This document shows, one piece after another, positions 42,996 to 51,658 of a stretch of DNA of 54,509 nucleotides. Below the pieces are notes generated by a model. That model saw only the letters and a program-made list of their open reading frames with translations, was not told the origin of the DNA and did no database searches. Made by a program: the position numbers and the translations under genes. Position 1 is the first letter of the stretch. The number at the start of each line of letters is the position of its first letter. Origin of the DNA: Candidatus Gastranaerophilales bacterium (GTDB taxonomy: Bacteria; Cyanobacteriota; Vampirovibrionia; Gastranaerophilales; Gastranaerophilaceae); the NCBI GenBank assembly GCA_944326015.1, contig CALVCJ010000003.1:1-54509 (forward strand). The letters run 5' to 3'.

Positions 42996-43562
42996 TTATT
43001 TCAAGATATGAATAACAAATTTTAGTGCTTCTTCGGAAAACATAAATTTCATATTTTTTCGTGAATATTTTTGATTAAGTCTAAATTCTTTAACATATAT
43101 ATTATCATTATACCCGCAAGCAGCAAACATTAAACCTACAGGTTTACATTCGCTTGCCGACGGGCCGGCTACACCTGTTGTGCAAATTACTATGTCGCTT
43201 CCTGTAAGTTTGAAAAGACCTTGTGCCATTTCATATGCACATTGTTCACTAACTGCTCCATATTTTTTCAGAGTTTCTTCAGAAACATTTAGAATTTTGT
43301 GTTTTGCTTCATTTGAATAAGTTACAAAATTTGCCTTAACATAAGCAGAACTCCCGGCAACATCGGTAAGTCTTGAACTGATTAGTCCTCCAGTGCATGA
43401 TTCTGCTGAAGATATTTGCAAAGCTTCATGCAGAAGGATTTTTCCTAATTCAAGCGGAATCTGTGATTTGCAACTCAAAATAAGTGCATTTAAATTTATT
43501 AATGCTTTTTTCATAAATTGATTTTGAAATGATAAAAGAATTTTGTCAATAATTCTTAACAT
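42996..43562 (-). CDS. CinA C-terminal/PncC-like nicotinamide-nucleotide amidohydrolase
   Basis: 188 residues. The core from about residue 38 matches the CinA C-terminal domain: SSAESCTGGLISSRLTDVAGSSAYVKANFVTYSNEAKHK, GAVSEQCAYEMAQG and TTGVAGPSA. The family deamidates NMN in pyridine nucleotide recycling. It is a stand-alone domain like PncC, without the N-terminal molybdopterin-like part of CinA. The end lies close to the GerE gene, convergent. No well-placed ribosome site. The first 35 residues are not part of the family and ATG 43514 is another possible start. Confidence 0.85.
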   Translation of the reverse strand: MLRIIDKILLSFQNQFMKKALINLNALILSCKSQIPLELGKILLHEALQISSAESCTGGLISSRLTDVAGSSAYVKANFVTYSNEAKHKILNVSEETLKKYGAVSEQCAYEMAQGLFKLTGSDIVICTTGVAGPSASECKPVGLMFAACGYNDNIYVKEFRLNQKYSRKNMKFMFSEEALKFVIHILK

Positions 43563-43612
43563 GCAAAAAAATTTTTATGTAATATCATGAAAAAAAAGGG
43601 AGGAAATCGGGC

Positions 43613-44989
43613 ATGCCGCTAAAAGAAAAAGAACATAATTTAGGAATGCTGCCACAGAATGTTGAAGCCGAAGAAGCGGTTTTAGGTGCAATTCTTGTTA
43701 ATCCGAATGTTATTACGAAAGTTGTCGAGACATTGAAACCTGAAAGTTTTTATAAACCGGCACACAGATATATTTATGATGCTATGCTTCAATTGTTTAA
43801 CACCAACGAAAGAATAGATATTGTTTCAGTTTCTGATGTCTTAAACTACAATTCAAAACTTGAGACTATCGGAGGCCGTGCTTTTGTAAATGATTTGTGC
43901 TACAAAACGATTACTACCGCAAATATTGAATATTACGCAAAAATTGTTCAGGAAAAAGCAATAAAACGTGCATTAATAAATGCTGGTTCTGAAATAGTAT
44001 CTTTTGGATACGACGTAAACCCGATTGACCAATCGCTTGACAGTGCTGAAAAACTTATCTTTGATATTGCTTCAAGAAAAGCAACTTTTGATCTGGTTCA
44101 TGTAAAAGATCTGGTTTTAAATACTTATGAAAAAATAGAATATCGTTACGAGCATAAAGATGAATTAACCGGTGTTCCGACAGATTTTTATGAGCTTGAT
44201 GCTATATTAAACGGACTCCAAAAGTCGGATTTGATAATACTTGCTGCCCGTCCGGCCATGGGAAAAACCGCACTTGCCCTGAACATTGCGCAAAATGTTG
44301 CTTTGAAAGCCAAAGTTCCTGTAGCAATATTTTCTCTTGAAATGTCAAAGGATCAATTGATGCAGCGTATGTTATGCTCTGAGGCAGAAATTGATTCCCA
44401 GAGAGTTAAAACAGGTAACATGCAAAGCAGAGACTGGGAAAAGCTTGCAACTGCAATGAATGCATTTGCGCAGGCACCTATATATATTGATGACACATCC
44501 GGCTGTACGATTACAGATATCCGCGCAAAATGCAGGAGATTAAAAATGGAGGAGAAAAATCTTGGTCTTGTACTTATAGATTACCTTCAACTTATGGAAA
44601 GCGCGGGAAGAGAAGACAGAATGCAGCAAATTTCGGCAATTTCAAGAGGATTAAAAATTCTTGCAAAAGAACTTGATGTTCCAGTGCTTGCTCTTTCTCA
44701 ATTGTCGCGTGCAGTGGAATCACGAACGGATAAGCGTCCAATGCTTTCGGATTTGCGAGAATCCGGTTCAATAGAGCAAGATGCTGATATTGTAATGTTT
44801 ATTTATCGTGACGAATATTACAGGAAAGCCGAAGACGGTGAAGACGATGCTGCTGCAAAAGCCCAATCCAAAGGAGAATCCGAAATTATTATTGCAAAAC
44901 ACAGAAACGGCTCTGTCGGAACTGTTAAACTTCTTTTTCAGGGCAATATTACCAAGTTTAAAAATCCGATTAAAACAGACGTTTTTTAG
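43613..44989 (+). CDS. dnaB: Replicative DNA helicase DnaB
   Basis: 458 residues, normal length. The N-terminal primase-interacting domain begins LPQNVEAEEAVLGAILVNP. The RecA-like motor has Walker A ARPAMGKT, Walker B LVLIDYLQLM, and DLRESGSIEQDADIVMFIYRDEYY. No intein is present, unlike in many cyanobacteria. GGGAGGAAAT precedes ATG 43613. It loads onto forks and works with DnaG (31767). Confidence 0.96.
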   Translation: MPLKEKEHNLGMLPQNVEAEEAVLGAILVNPNVITKVVETLKPESFYKPAHRYIYDAMLQLFNTNERIDIVSVSDVLNYNSKLETIGGRAFVNDLCYKTITTANIEYYAKIVQEKAIKRALINAGSEIVSFGYDVNPIDQSLDSAEKLIFDIASRKATFDLVHVKDLVLNTYEKIEYRYEHKDELTGVPTDFYELDAILNGLQKSDLIILAARPAMGKTALALNIAQNVALKAKVPVAIFSLEMSKDQLMQRMLCSEAEIDSQRVKTGNMQSRDWEKLATAMNAFAQAPIYIDDTSGCTITDIRAKCRRLKMEEKNLGLVLIDYLQLMESAGREDRMQQISAISRGLKILAKELDVPVLALSQLSRAVESRTDKRPMLSDLRESGSIEQDADIVMFIYRDEYYRKAEDGEDDAAAKAQSKGESEIIIAKHRNGSVGTVKLLFQGNITKFKNPIKTDVF

Positions 44990-45005
44990 CCTGCTAACAT
45001 GTTAT

Positions 45006-46460
45006 TTATGGATTAATACGGGTAACATACTTTTGTGTAGGGCTGTTAGGACTATCAGGATTTGTCATAGCTATCCGTCCTTGTGCAATTAAAGGCCATA
45101 AAAATTTTTTTCTAAAATAATTTTTGTTTAGATATCCTGTACGTTTTAGTATTTCAGATAATGATTTTGCCTCTGAACAAAATTCAAGTATTGTTTTTTC
45201 CAAAAATACTTGGTCACTTACTTGGTCACTTACTTGGTCACTTACTTGGTCACTTACTTGGTCAGTAGTTTCTTTCGGGTTAGATAACGGGAAAAGATTA
45301 TGCTCTAAATAGAAACTAAAAATATTTTCATCTTTAATTATTGGTTGGGTATGAGTATAAGATTTACAGTATTGTATAATTTTTTCAATTCCGGAACCCA
45401 GTTCCTCAACCCTTCCTATTTCCTTGAAAAATCTGGTAATGTTTGGATTTTTAGGATGTGTTACAAGATTATCTAGGTTTATAATCCCGTTTATATAAGG
45501 TTTATTGCTGTTTTCTGTATAAATTTTATCTGCCTCAATAACAAGTTTCGTCGGTTCTGCATTAGCATATTCCTTATGGACAATAATATTTGCGACAAGT
45601 TCTCTAAATATAGTTTCGCGCAAACTTATCCTGTGTCCGAATTCTTCATAAAACGGATCAGGAAGGTGCTTAGCAACAAATTCCAAAATCTTATCATAGG
45701 ATTCAATTAAGTTTGTCCGCAAATCCAGCCTGTCATCGTATCTTTTTTTATCGTAAACTCTTTTTATGACATCAATACGGAAAGCCGGAACGGCAGCAGC
45801 AATTAATTCATCTGTCCCAAAAAGCAGTATTGATGCAAGGGTAAACCCTTTTTCACCAGTCATTGGATTTTCCATGTAAAGTGAAGATCTTTTTAATATT
45901 GTCAGGTTATCCATTTCTTTCCAAGGATGGTTTGCATTTTGAATAACAGCTAAATTTCTTCCTCTCTCAATCAAATCTTCCCTTAATTGGTCATAACGCA
46001 CAGCAGGAAAAATTTTATTTTCAGAATAAGATGAGTCCTTTGTTGAAAACAATTGTGAAATTGCTCTGTTATTGTTTGAAATATCAATATCGGATTCATT
46101 CTGCCTTATAAAAGTTTTGCCGTTACAACGGTGAACCTGAGAACTCTGAAAAACATTAATGAAAAGTATTGTTTTATTATTAATTTCAATATCTTTAATA
46201 TCTAAATGGATTGCAGGACTAATTTTAGCACCACTGTTCATAATATTTATAAAATCAGTTTTCATTTTATTTATTTTATTTTTATCAATACCGGTTATAG
46301 TGCCATCATCTTTTACACCTAAAAACACTGTTCCGCCGTCAGTGTTCAAAAAAGCGCATATAGTCTCGTAAGTGCTTTTAGGAAAATCAAATTTAGCTTC
46401 TTTAAACTCAACTTTTTGATTTTCACCTTTTTTTATTAATCTGGCAATCTGTTCTGTCAT
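45006..46460 (-). CDS. AlbA_2/Schlafen-type putative DNA-binding protein with HATPase_c_4-like domain
   Basis: 484 residues. The AlbA_2 domain is at about 12-130 (QKVEFKEAKFDFPKSTYETICAFLNTDGGTVFLGV). The ATPase-like region is at about 265-375 (RETIFRELVANIIVHKEY, then GRVEELGSGIEKI). A DQVS repeat and a winged-helix end (ILKRTGYLNKNYFRKKFLWPL) follow. Such proteins are often labelled RecG-like or transcriptional regulators and are common in accessory and defence regions; their role is not settled. The repeat is encoded by 4.75 copies of a 12-bp unit. TATAAT lies 6 nt before ATG 46460: a leaderless candidate. Confidence 0.8.
   Translation of the reverse strand: MTEQIARLIKKGENQKVEFKEAKFDFPKSTYETICAFLNTDGGTVFLGVKDDGTITGIDKNKINKMKTDFINIMNSGAKISPAIHLDIKDIEINNKTILFINVFQSSQVHRCNGKTFIRQNESDIDISNNNRAISQLFSTKDSSYSENKIFPAVRYDQLREDLIERGRNLAVIQNANHPWKEMDNLTILKRSSLYMENPMTGEKGFTLASILLFGTDELIAAAVPAFRIDVIKRVYDKKRYDDRLDLRTNLIESYDKILEFVAKHLPDPFYEEFGHRISLRETIFRELVANIIVHKEYANAEPTKLVIEADKIYTENSNKPYINGIINLDNLVTHPKNPNITRFFKEIGRVEELGSGIEKIIQYCKSYTHTQPIIKDENIFSFYLEHNLFPLSNPKETTDQVSDQVSDQVSDQVSDQVFLEKTILEFCSEAKSLSEILKRTGYLNKNYFRKKFLWPLIAQGRIAMTNPDSPNSPTQKYVTRINP
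45208..45264. repeat. 12-bp tandem repeat coding for DQVS units
   Basis: ACTTGGTCACTT repeated 4.75 times without a mismatch until the last unit (acttggtca). Because the unit is 12 bp, copy-number change keeps the frame and would only lengthen or shorten the linker between the ATPase-like and winged-helix parts. Confidence 0.9.
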
Positions 46461-46466
46461 AGAACT

Positions 46467-46494
46467 ATTATATAATAATTTTTAATTAAGTAAA
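46467..46494 (-). promoter_or_regulatory. Promoter for leaderless mRNA of the AlbA_2 gene
   Basis: On the minus strand TTTACT, 16-bp spacer, TATAAT, then 6 nt (AGTTCT) to ATG 46460. No ribosome binding site. Confidence 0.55.
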
Positions 46495-46498
46495 TCCG

Positions 46499-46894
46499 TT
46501 ATTTCAAATAATCTTCAAAAGTTTTGACATTTACCTTATATCCGCAGCCATCGTGGAGCTTTGCATGATAAGATATTTGTCTTTTAGGATAATTTCTGCA
46601 CATCCGCAGACGATGTTTGTAATCAGAACATAAACCTTCTTTTGTTACAAGTTTGCAGGCAAAAATCAGGTTGCCCTTATAATCTCTCCCTTTTATATAA
46701 AACCTTCTGTACGCCGGAAATATAAACTGCATTATTTTAAATTCTTTTTCAGTGTATGTATCGTAACTGTACATATAATTACAGCATTTTCCGCACTTTT
46801 TGCACTCTCCTGTAATCTCATATTTGACCCTCTCCGGTACAAAATAAGAGCGGATTTCGTTTATTATTACAAATATAAAATCAAATATATTCAC
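46499..46894 (-). CDS. YkgJ-family cysteine cluster protein
   Basis: 131 residues from GTG 46894. The cysteine cluster C31-x2-C34-x2-C37-C38 (ECKKCGKCCNY), then FACKL, GLCSDY, MCRNYP and GCGY, matches the YkgJ/UPF0153 zinc- or iron-sulfur-binding family, whose function is unknown. TATACT lies 6 nt before the GTG and no ribosome site is visible. It faces away from the PBP gene, 71 bp apart. Confidence 0.8.
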   Translation of the reverse strand: MNIFDFIFVIINEIRSYFVPERVKYEITGECKKCGKCCNYMYSYDTYTEKEFKIMQFIFPAYRRFYIKGRDYKGNLIFACKLVTKEGLCSDYKHRLRMCRNYPKRQISYHAKLHDGCGYKVNVKTFEDYLK

Positions 46895-46965
46895 AAAAAC
46901 AGTATATCATATTTGCCAAAAAATTTATTTTATATTAAAATTTTATAGTTGATGAGGGAGCCTTA

Positions 46966-49110
46966 ATGTCAAAAAAATATTATGTGAATAGAAGTTATAC
47001 AGCCAAAGAAATGGCCAAAGCCAATATATCACGAAAAAATAAAAAAGGCGGCGGTTTTTTTGCTGCTTTAAAATTTTTGTTTATTTTGTTCAGTGCCTGT
47101 GTTCTTGCAGGTGTAGTTTCTCTTGAATTATATCTTTCATCACTGCCGCCTATTAATAATCTAGAAGAATTTAAGCCCAATATTGTTACAAAAATATATT
47201 CTGCAGACGGAGAAATTATAAAGACATTTACTGCCTATACCTACGAAAAAATTGAGTTAAAAGACATTCCTGATAACCTGAAAAAAGCCTTAATTGCTAC
47301 AGAAGACAAAAATTTTTACCGTCATCACGGATATGATCTTACAGGACTTGCCCGTTCAGTAATTCAAAATATTCTGGCAGGTCATGTTGTTCAGGGTGCA
47401 AGTACCCTCACACAGCAGCTTGCAAGGGTTTTGTTTTTGAATAACGAAAGAACATTTGACAGGAAATTAAAAGAGTTATTTATTGCAGCAAGAATAGAGA
47501 AAACTATTTCAAAAGACCAGATTCTTGAAATGTATATGAACAATGTCTATCTCGGCGCCGGAGCATACGGAGTTGAAGGAGCTGCACAGATTTACTTTGA
47601 TAAACATCTGAAAAATTGTAACCTTGCAGAACTTGCTCTTATTGCTGGTTTGCCGCAAGCGCCTTCGGTTTACAATCCTTTTAACAATATGGATTTAGCC
47701 ATACAGCGGCGCAATCAGGTTCTGACAAGAATGTATAAAATGAGATATATAACAAAAGATGAATATGAAAAAGCAAGAGAAGAAAAAGTACATCTTGCAA
47801 AAAAACCTCAATTCTATACAACAAACAAAGCACCGTATTTTTGTGATTACGTACTCGGAGAACTTGAAAAACTCGGATTTGATGAAACAGAGATTTCGCA
47901 GGGCGGATATAAAGTTGTAACAACTCTTGATTATAAAGCACAAAAAGCTGCTGACGCAGCGATTTCAAAGAATTTGAAAAACTGGGGATTAAGAGGGGAC
48001 AAAAATCAGGCCGCCGTTTTTGCTTATAGTCCTATAAACGGGAAAATACTTGTTTATTCGGGCGGAAAAGACTATGTAAAGAGCCAGTATGACAGAGTTA
48101 CACAGGCAGTAAGACCTCCAGGTTCGTCATTTAAGCCAATTGTGTATGCAGCAGCTATGGAAAAAGGAATTTCACCAAACGATATGATAGAAGACCGCCC
48201 GATAACCATAGGTCAGTGGTCTCCCAGAAATTACGGAAACAAATACAGAGGTAAAATTCCTGTATATACGGCATTAATGGTATCTTCAAACGTTTGCGCG
48301 GCTAGACTGATAAAAGATGTCGGAATACGTTCAGTTATACAAACTGCCAGAATTCTTGGGATAGAAACTCCGCTTGAATACGATTACACAATAGCACTCG
48401 GCTCAAATGGTGTTAAATTATTTGAATTTACGCGTGCATACGGAGCATTTGCAAACGGAGGTTACGTTGTTCAACCGTATTCAGTGGAACGTGTTGAAAC
48501 TTCACGCGGAAAAGTTGTATATAAAGCTCAGAAAACCAAGATCACACGCCAGCTTAGCTTGAATACTGCAGCTGAAATGACTGCAATGATGAAAACTGTA
48601 ATTACACACGGGACAGGAAGGGCGGCAAATATCGGCAAACCTGCAGCAGGTAAAACGGGAACAACAGATGACAATAAAGATGCATATTTTATGGGTTACA
48701 CACCTGATGTTGCAGCCGGTGTGTGGGTAGGCAATGACGACAATACTGTCATGAATAAATCAATTCAGGGAGGTACAGTTCCGGCCTTAATATGGAAAGA
48801 TGTCATGAAAGTTACGACAGAACCATTCGGAAAAACGGAATTTAATTATCCGCAAATTGAATTAATGCCTTTTGCAGCAGGCAGCAACGTCAAAATCATT
48901 GGTGAAGAAGAAAAAAAACAAGAAGAACAGAAAATAGAGCAAGAAGCTCAGGAAAAACTGCCTATGCCTTTGCCGGAATCTGTTAAACAGGTTGTTCAAC
49001 CTAAAACATTACCGGCACCTGTCCCTGAAGCTGAAAGCAAGCAGCTTCAAGAAAAACAAACTTCAGCACCGGTTCCAATACCAATGGCTGTTCCTGAAAC
49101 GTTGCACTAA
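46966..49110 (+). CDS. Class A penicillin-binding protein (PBP1A-like)
   Basis: 714 residues. A basic cytoplasmic tail, one membrane helix (about 31-55), a glycosyltransferase GT51 domain with catalytic Glu113 (EDKNFYRHHG) and GASTLTQQLAR, then a transpeptidase with Ser387-x2-Lys390 (SSFK), S440-x-N442 and K563-TGT. A Glu/Gln/Pro-rich tail follows (about 640-714). It polymerises and cross-links peptidoglycan from the inner membrane. GGGAGCC precedes ATG 46966. The rnhC gene follows after 15 nt. Confidence 0.94.
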   Translation: MSKKYYVNRSYTAKEMAKANISRKNKKGGGFFAALKFLFILFSACVLAGVVSLELYLSSLPPINNLEEFKPNIVTKIYSADGEIIKTFTAYTYEKIELKDIPDNLKKALIATEDKNFYRHHGYDLTGLARSVIQNILAGHVVQGASTLTQQLARVLFLNNERTFDRKLKELFIAARIEKTISKDQILEMYMNNVYLGAGAYGVEGAAQIYFDKHLKNCNLAELALIAGLPQAPSVYNPFNNMDLAIQRRNQVLTRMYKMRYITKDEYEKAREEKVHLAKKPQFYTTNKAPYFCDYVLGELEKLGFDETEISQGGYKVVTTLDYKAQKAADAAISKNLKNWGLRGDKNQAAVFAYSPINGKILVYSGGKDYVKSQYDRVTQAVRPPGSSFKPIVYAAAMEKGISPNDMIEDRPITIGQWSPRNYGNKYRGKIPVYTALMVSSNVCAARLIKDVGIRSVIQTARILGIETPLEYDYTIALGSNGVKLFEFTRAYGAFANGGYVVQPYSVERVETSRGKVVYKAQKTKITRQLSLNTAAEMTAMMKTVITHGTGRAANIGKPAAGKTGTTDDNKDAYFMGYTPDVAAGVWVGNDDNTVMNKSIQGGTVPALIWKDVMKVTTEPFGKTEFNYPQIELMPFAAGSNVKIIGEEEKKQEEQKIEQEAQEKLPMPLPESVKQVVQPKTLPAPVPEAESKQLQEKQTSAPVPIPMAVPETLH

Positions 49111-49125
49111 ATAAGAAGGAAGGTT

Positions 49126-49761
49126 ATGTCTGAAATTTTTATACCACATATCGGAACCGATGAATCCGGAAAAGGTGATTTTTTTGGACCTCTTGTGATT
49201 GCAGGAGTTCTTGTGGATGAAAAGAATGCAAAAATATTTCACGATTTGGGAATTAAAGACAGTAAAAAACTTACGGATAAAAAAATGCTTGCCCTGTCTA
49301 TTGAAATAAAAAAATTAGCACCACATGCAATTATTCCGATTTCAAACTCAAAATATAACGAATTATATGCAAATATAAAAAATCTTAACAAACTTCTTGC
49401 CTGGGGACATGCAAGAGCTATTGAAAATATTTTAGACAGCTCAACATGTGAATACGCATTATCAGACAAATTCGGAGATGAACATCTTATTAAATCTGCT
49501 TTGATGAAAAACGGCAGAGGCATAAGACTTGAACAAATGTGTAAAGCAGAAAGCGATATAGCTGTTGCGGCAGCTTCGGTTCTTGCACGGGCTACATTTG
49601 TACAAAGAATGCAGGTTATGGAAAATTCTTACGGAATAAAATTCCCTAAAGGATGTTCAGGACTTGTAAAAATAGCAGCAGGAGAATTTATAGCAAAATA
49701 CGGAAAAGACAGATTAAAAGAAGTTTGTAAAACGCATTTTAGGACTTTTAAAGAAGTATAA
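49126..49761 (+). CDS. rnhC: Ribonuclease HIII, short form
   Basis: 211 residues. The catalytic DESGKGD signature (GTDESGKGDFFGPLV) identifies RNase HIII rather than HII. LSDKFGD and KAESDIAVAAASVLARA supply the other acidic residues. It removes RNA from RNA-DNA hybrids. The usual N-terminal TBP-like substrate-binding domain of about 80 residues is missing, so binding may differ. AAGAAGGAAGG precedes ATG 49126; the gene lies 15 nt after the PBP gene, same strand. Confidence 0.88.
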   Translation: MSEIFIPHIGTDESGKGDFFGPLVIAGVLVDEKNAKIFHDLGIKDSKKLTDKKMLALSIEIKKLAPHAIIPISNSKYNELYANIKNLNKLLAWGHARAIENILDSSTCEYALSDKFGDEHLIKSALMKNGRGIRLEQMCKAESDIAVAAASVLARATFVQRMQVMENSYGIKFPKGCSGLVKIAAGEFIAKYGKDRLKEVCKTHFRTFKEV

Positions 49762-49765
49762 AATA

Positions 49766-50545
49766 TTATTTAATCTGCCATTTTTCCTGAAGTCTGTTCA
49801 GTCTGCCTGTACTTTGAAGATTTTGTACAATAAAATTAACTTTATTCAAAATTCTCTGCGACTCCTCTTCCTTTCTGAATGCAATGGCATAAGGTTCTTT
49901 TGAATAGCGTTTTGGCAGAAGTTTCACAGATTTATCGTTTACTGCAAATCCAAGTAGAATAGTATCATCTGCAACAATTCCGTCTGCTTTATTTGCTTTG
50001 AGTGCATTGTAAGCATCAATATATGTTTTATAGCCTACAACAGTAATACCTGGGACATTTCTTTTGAGATTTTTTTCACTTGTTGAGCCAAATACTATTA
50101 TTAACTTTTTACCCTCAAAATCACTTATAGAGTTTGCTGTGCTGGAGCTATTGACAAGAATTGCCTGCCCTGCCATATAATAAGGAGCAGAAAAATCTAA
50201 AATATGTTGCCTTTGATTGGTAACAGACATTGTTGCAATTAAAAAATCAACTTCCCCTGAACTCAATTTCATAATACGGTTTGAAGCCGTTACAGGTACA
50301 AATTCTACTTTGTTTTCATCCCCGAGAATATTCTTTGAAATAATTTTTGCGAGGTCAATATCGTATCCTGCAAAATTTCCGTTTTTATCTCTGAATCCGA
50401 AAGGTGCTGCATCTTCACGAACGCCGATAATTAGCTTATCGCGTTCATAAATAGCTGATAGATCATCATTTGGCTCATTTTTGCGTCCGCATCCGCAAAA
50501 AATAATACTCAAAAACAGCAAAATAATAATTATTTTTTTCATCAT
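49766..50545 (-). CDS. Amino-acid ABC transporter substrate-binding lipoprotein (SBP family 3)
   Basis: 259 residues from ATG 50545. A lipoprotein signal (IIIILLFLSIIFCGCG) implies anchoring to a membrane by Cys. The family core is clear: KLIIGVREDAAPFGFRDKNGNFAGYDIDLAKIISK, GEVDFLIATMSVTNQRQ, DFSAPYYMAGQAILV and ADGIVADDTILLGF. It captures polar amino acids for an ABC importer, but no permease or ATPase gene is adjacent. TATGAT lies 6 nt before ATG 50545; an alternative ATG is the next codon. Confidence 0.88.
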   Translation of the reverse strand: MMKKIIIILLFLSIIFCGCGRKNEPNDDLSAIYERDKLIIGVREDAAPFGFRDKNGNFAGYDIDLAKIISKNILGDENKVEFVPVTASNRIMKLSSGEVDFLIATMSVTNQRQHILDFSAPYYMAGQAILVNSSSTANSISDFEGKKLIIVFGSTSEKNLKRNVPGITVVGYKTYIDAYNALKANKADGIVADDTILLGFAVNDKSVKLLPKRYSKEPYAIAFRKEEESQRILNKVNFIVQNLQSTGRLNRLQEKWQIK

Positions 50546-50649
50546 GCAGATATCATACAAAAAAAAAATAATACGTACAAGGTCTAACTGCTATTAGATG
50601 CTGAAACACAGAGGTGAATCAGACTTTCAAAATAATATACTGAACAATA

Positions 50650-50720
50650 TTACCGCTAATCCTCCTTATCCTCCTATCTTCTGTAATAGGCTTGACATCT
50701 ACACTTCTTGACTTCCGTCA
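50650..50720. repeat. Dispersed repeat, pyrimidine-strand copy
   Basis: CCTCCTTATCCTCCTATCTTCTG and TTGACTTCCGTCAGCC echo the right arms of the copies at 3986, 9213 and 15139. The matching purine arm is not clear, so this may be a decayed copy. Confidence 0.45.
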
Positions 50721-50767
50721 GCCTTATTATGTGAGGACCCTGCTTATCCCAACCTACAGATTCCGTC

Positions 50768-50817
50768 ATCCCGAACTTGTTTCGGGATCTCTTAAAATGC
50801 TGAAACAATTTCAGCAT
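50768..50817. repeat. REP-like double hairpin
   Basis: ATCCCGAA-CTTGT-TTCGGGAT (50768-50788) and ATGCTGAAA-CAA-TTTCAGCAT (50797-50817) are two perfect hairpins in a row. The first, in the context CGTCATCCCGAAC, is of the type scattered through many bacterial genomes as REP-like elements. Confidence 0.65.
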
Positions 50818-50870
50818 GACTTTTACTAATAATTGATGTAAACTGCAATATAAATTCCTTATATAACCTG

Positions 50871-50899
50871 TTGACAAATTTTTTATTTTGTGCTATAAA
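50871..50899 (+). promoter_or_regulatory. Strong sigma-70 promoter
   Basis: TTGACA, 17-bp spacer, TATAAA: the best promoter match in the window. It drives either a short RNA ended at 50955 or the genes at 51093 and 51473 through a long leader. Confidence 0.75.
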
Positions 50900-50905
50900 G
50901 ATTGT

Positions 50906-50955
50906 GGGGTAAATGTATATTTATAAGTCTTGTCAAACGACGAGACTTTCTTTTT
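50906..50955 (+). ncRNA. Candidate short RNA or attenuator leader
   Basis: Predicted start about 7 nt after the -10 at 50894-50899. The segment ends in a 10-bp stem AAGTCTTGTC, loop AAAC, GACGAGACTT (50925-50948), followed by TCTTTTT. Promoter plus terminator about 50 nt apart imply a small transcript, or an attenuator controlling the 51093 gene. No open reading frame lies inside. Confidence 0.5.
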
Positions 50956-51092
50956 CGAAAATAGAGTTAAATTAAATTTTATTGATTTGTAAACATTATG
51001 TTACAAATCATAGCTGTTTATTAAAGTTTTTTTTTAATTTACCGAAATTATATTTACAGACAGAGCAATAATTTATTGGAGGTAATTTTTTA

Positions 51093-51452
51093 ATGAATTT
51101 AGAAACTGAAAGTGTTTTGGTCAATGACTGTAACACAGTTGCGAACAATATTATTAAAGAGATTAATGATATTGATGCAATGGAGAAGATGCTTAGTGCC
51201 GAATTAACTTCGGCTGATTTATTTAAAATTGACAGTGCTATTTTAGCTTCACTGAGAAACACTGTCGATTTTTCACGTGATTTGCTTTATGAGCTTGAAA
51301 ATGGTAAACTTGAAACCGTAGCTGTTAAACCACCGAAAAATTTGGATACAGAAATTTTTAATATTCAAATGCAGGCTTTGGCGGATATCACTTTACCGCT
51401 TCAAAAAATGTTTGACGAAATGGCAGATAATGTAATCGCCGCTTTGGGATAA
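51093..51452 (+). CDS. Hypothetical helical protein
   Basis: 119 residues. TTGGAGG lies about 12 nt before ATG 51093. Three long helices are likely: NTVANNIIKEINDIDAMEKML, SADLFKIDSAILASLRNTVD and FNIQMQALADITLPLQKMFD. It is acidic and has no signal. No family recognised. Cotranscribed with the 46-residue gene 20 nt downstream. The strong promoter at 50871 and the hairpin in its leader suggest regulated, abundant expression. Confidence 0.65.
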   Translation: MNLETESVLVNDCNTVANNIIKEINDIDAMEKMLSAELTSADLFKIDSAILASLRNTVDFSRDLLYELENGKLETVAVKPPKNLDTEIFNIQMQALADITLPLQKMFDEMADNVIAALG

Positions 51453-51472
51453 AAAATAAGGAGCAGTTTATT

Positions 51473-51613
51473 ATGAATGAAGAGCAAAATTTATTAATTC
51501 AATTTGATTATGAACCTATTATTCTGACAGATGAACTTTTAGAAAAATACCAATTAAAAATTGATGAAACAAAGATTGAAAAATTTGAGGATATTAACTT
51601 TATAAGTTTCTAA
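51473..51613 (+). CDS. Small acidic protein, 46 residues
   Basis: Starts MNEEQNLLIQFDYEPIILTD and ends EDINFISF. AAGGAG lies about 9 nt before ATG 51473, a good ribosome site, and the stop abuts a perfect terminator. Rich in Glu, Ile and Asp, with no membrane segment. No family recognised. The tight spacing to the 51093 gene suggests that the two products work together. Confidence 0.6.
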   Translation: MNEEQNLLIQFDYEPIILTDELLEKYQLKIDETKIEKFEDINFISF

Positions 51614-51639
51614 AAAGAGGTTTTTAAAAACCTCTTTTT
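51612..51639. terminator. Bidirectional terminator
   Basis: AAAAAGAGGTTTTT followed directly by AAAAACCTCTTTTT: a perfect 28-nt palindrome with A and T flanks, serving the rightward 51473 gene and the leftward der gene. Confidence 0.85.
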
Positions 51640-51658
51640 CATATTAAAATTTTTTTTG

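Larger units (their letters stand above)
50546..51092. other. Gap with repeats, promoter and hairpins
   Basis: About 550 bp without a supportable protein gene. From left to right: a piece of the dispersed purine/pyrimidine repeat (50650-50720), two perfect hairpins (50768-50817), a sigma-70 promoter (50871-50899) and a terminator hairpin (50925-50955), then an AT-rich leader to ATG 51093. Confidence 0.6.

Noticed and set aside
43563..43612. Leaderless start for the PncC-like gene at 43562
   Set aside because: No -10-like box lies at 6-7 nt; the nearest (TATTAC) is much further upstream.
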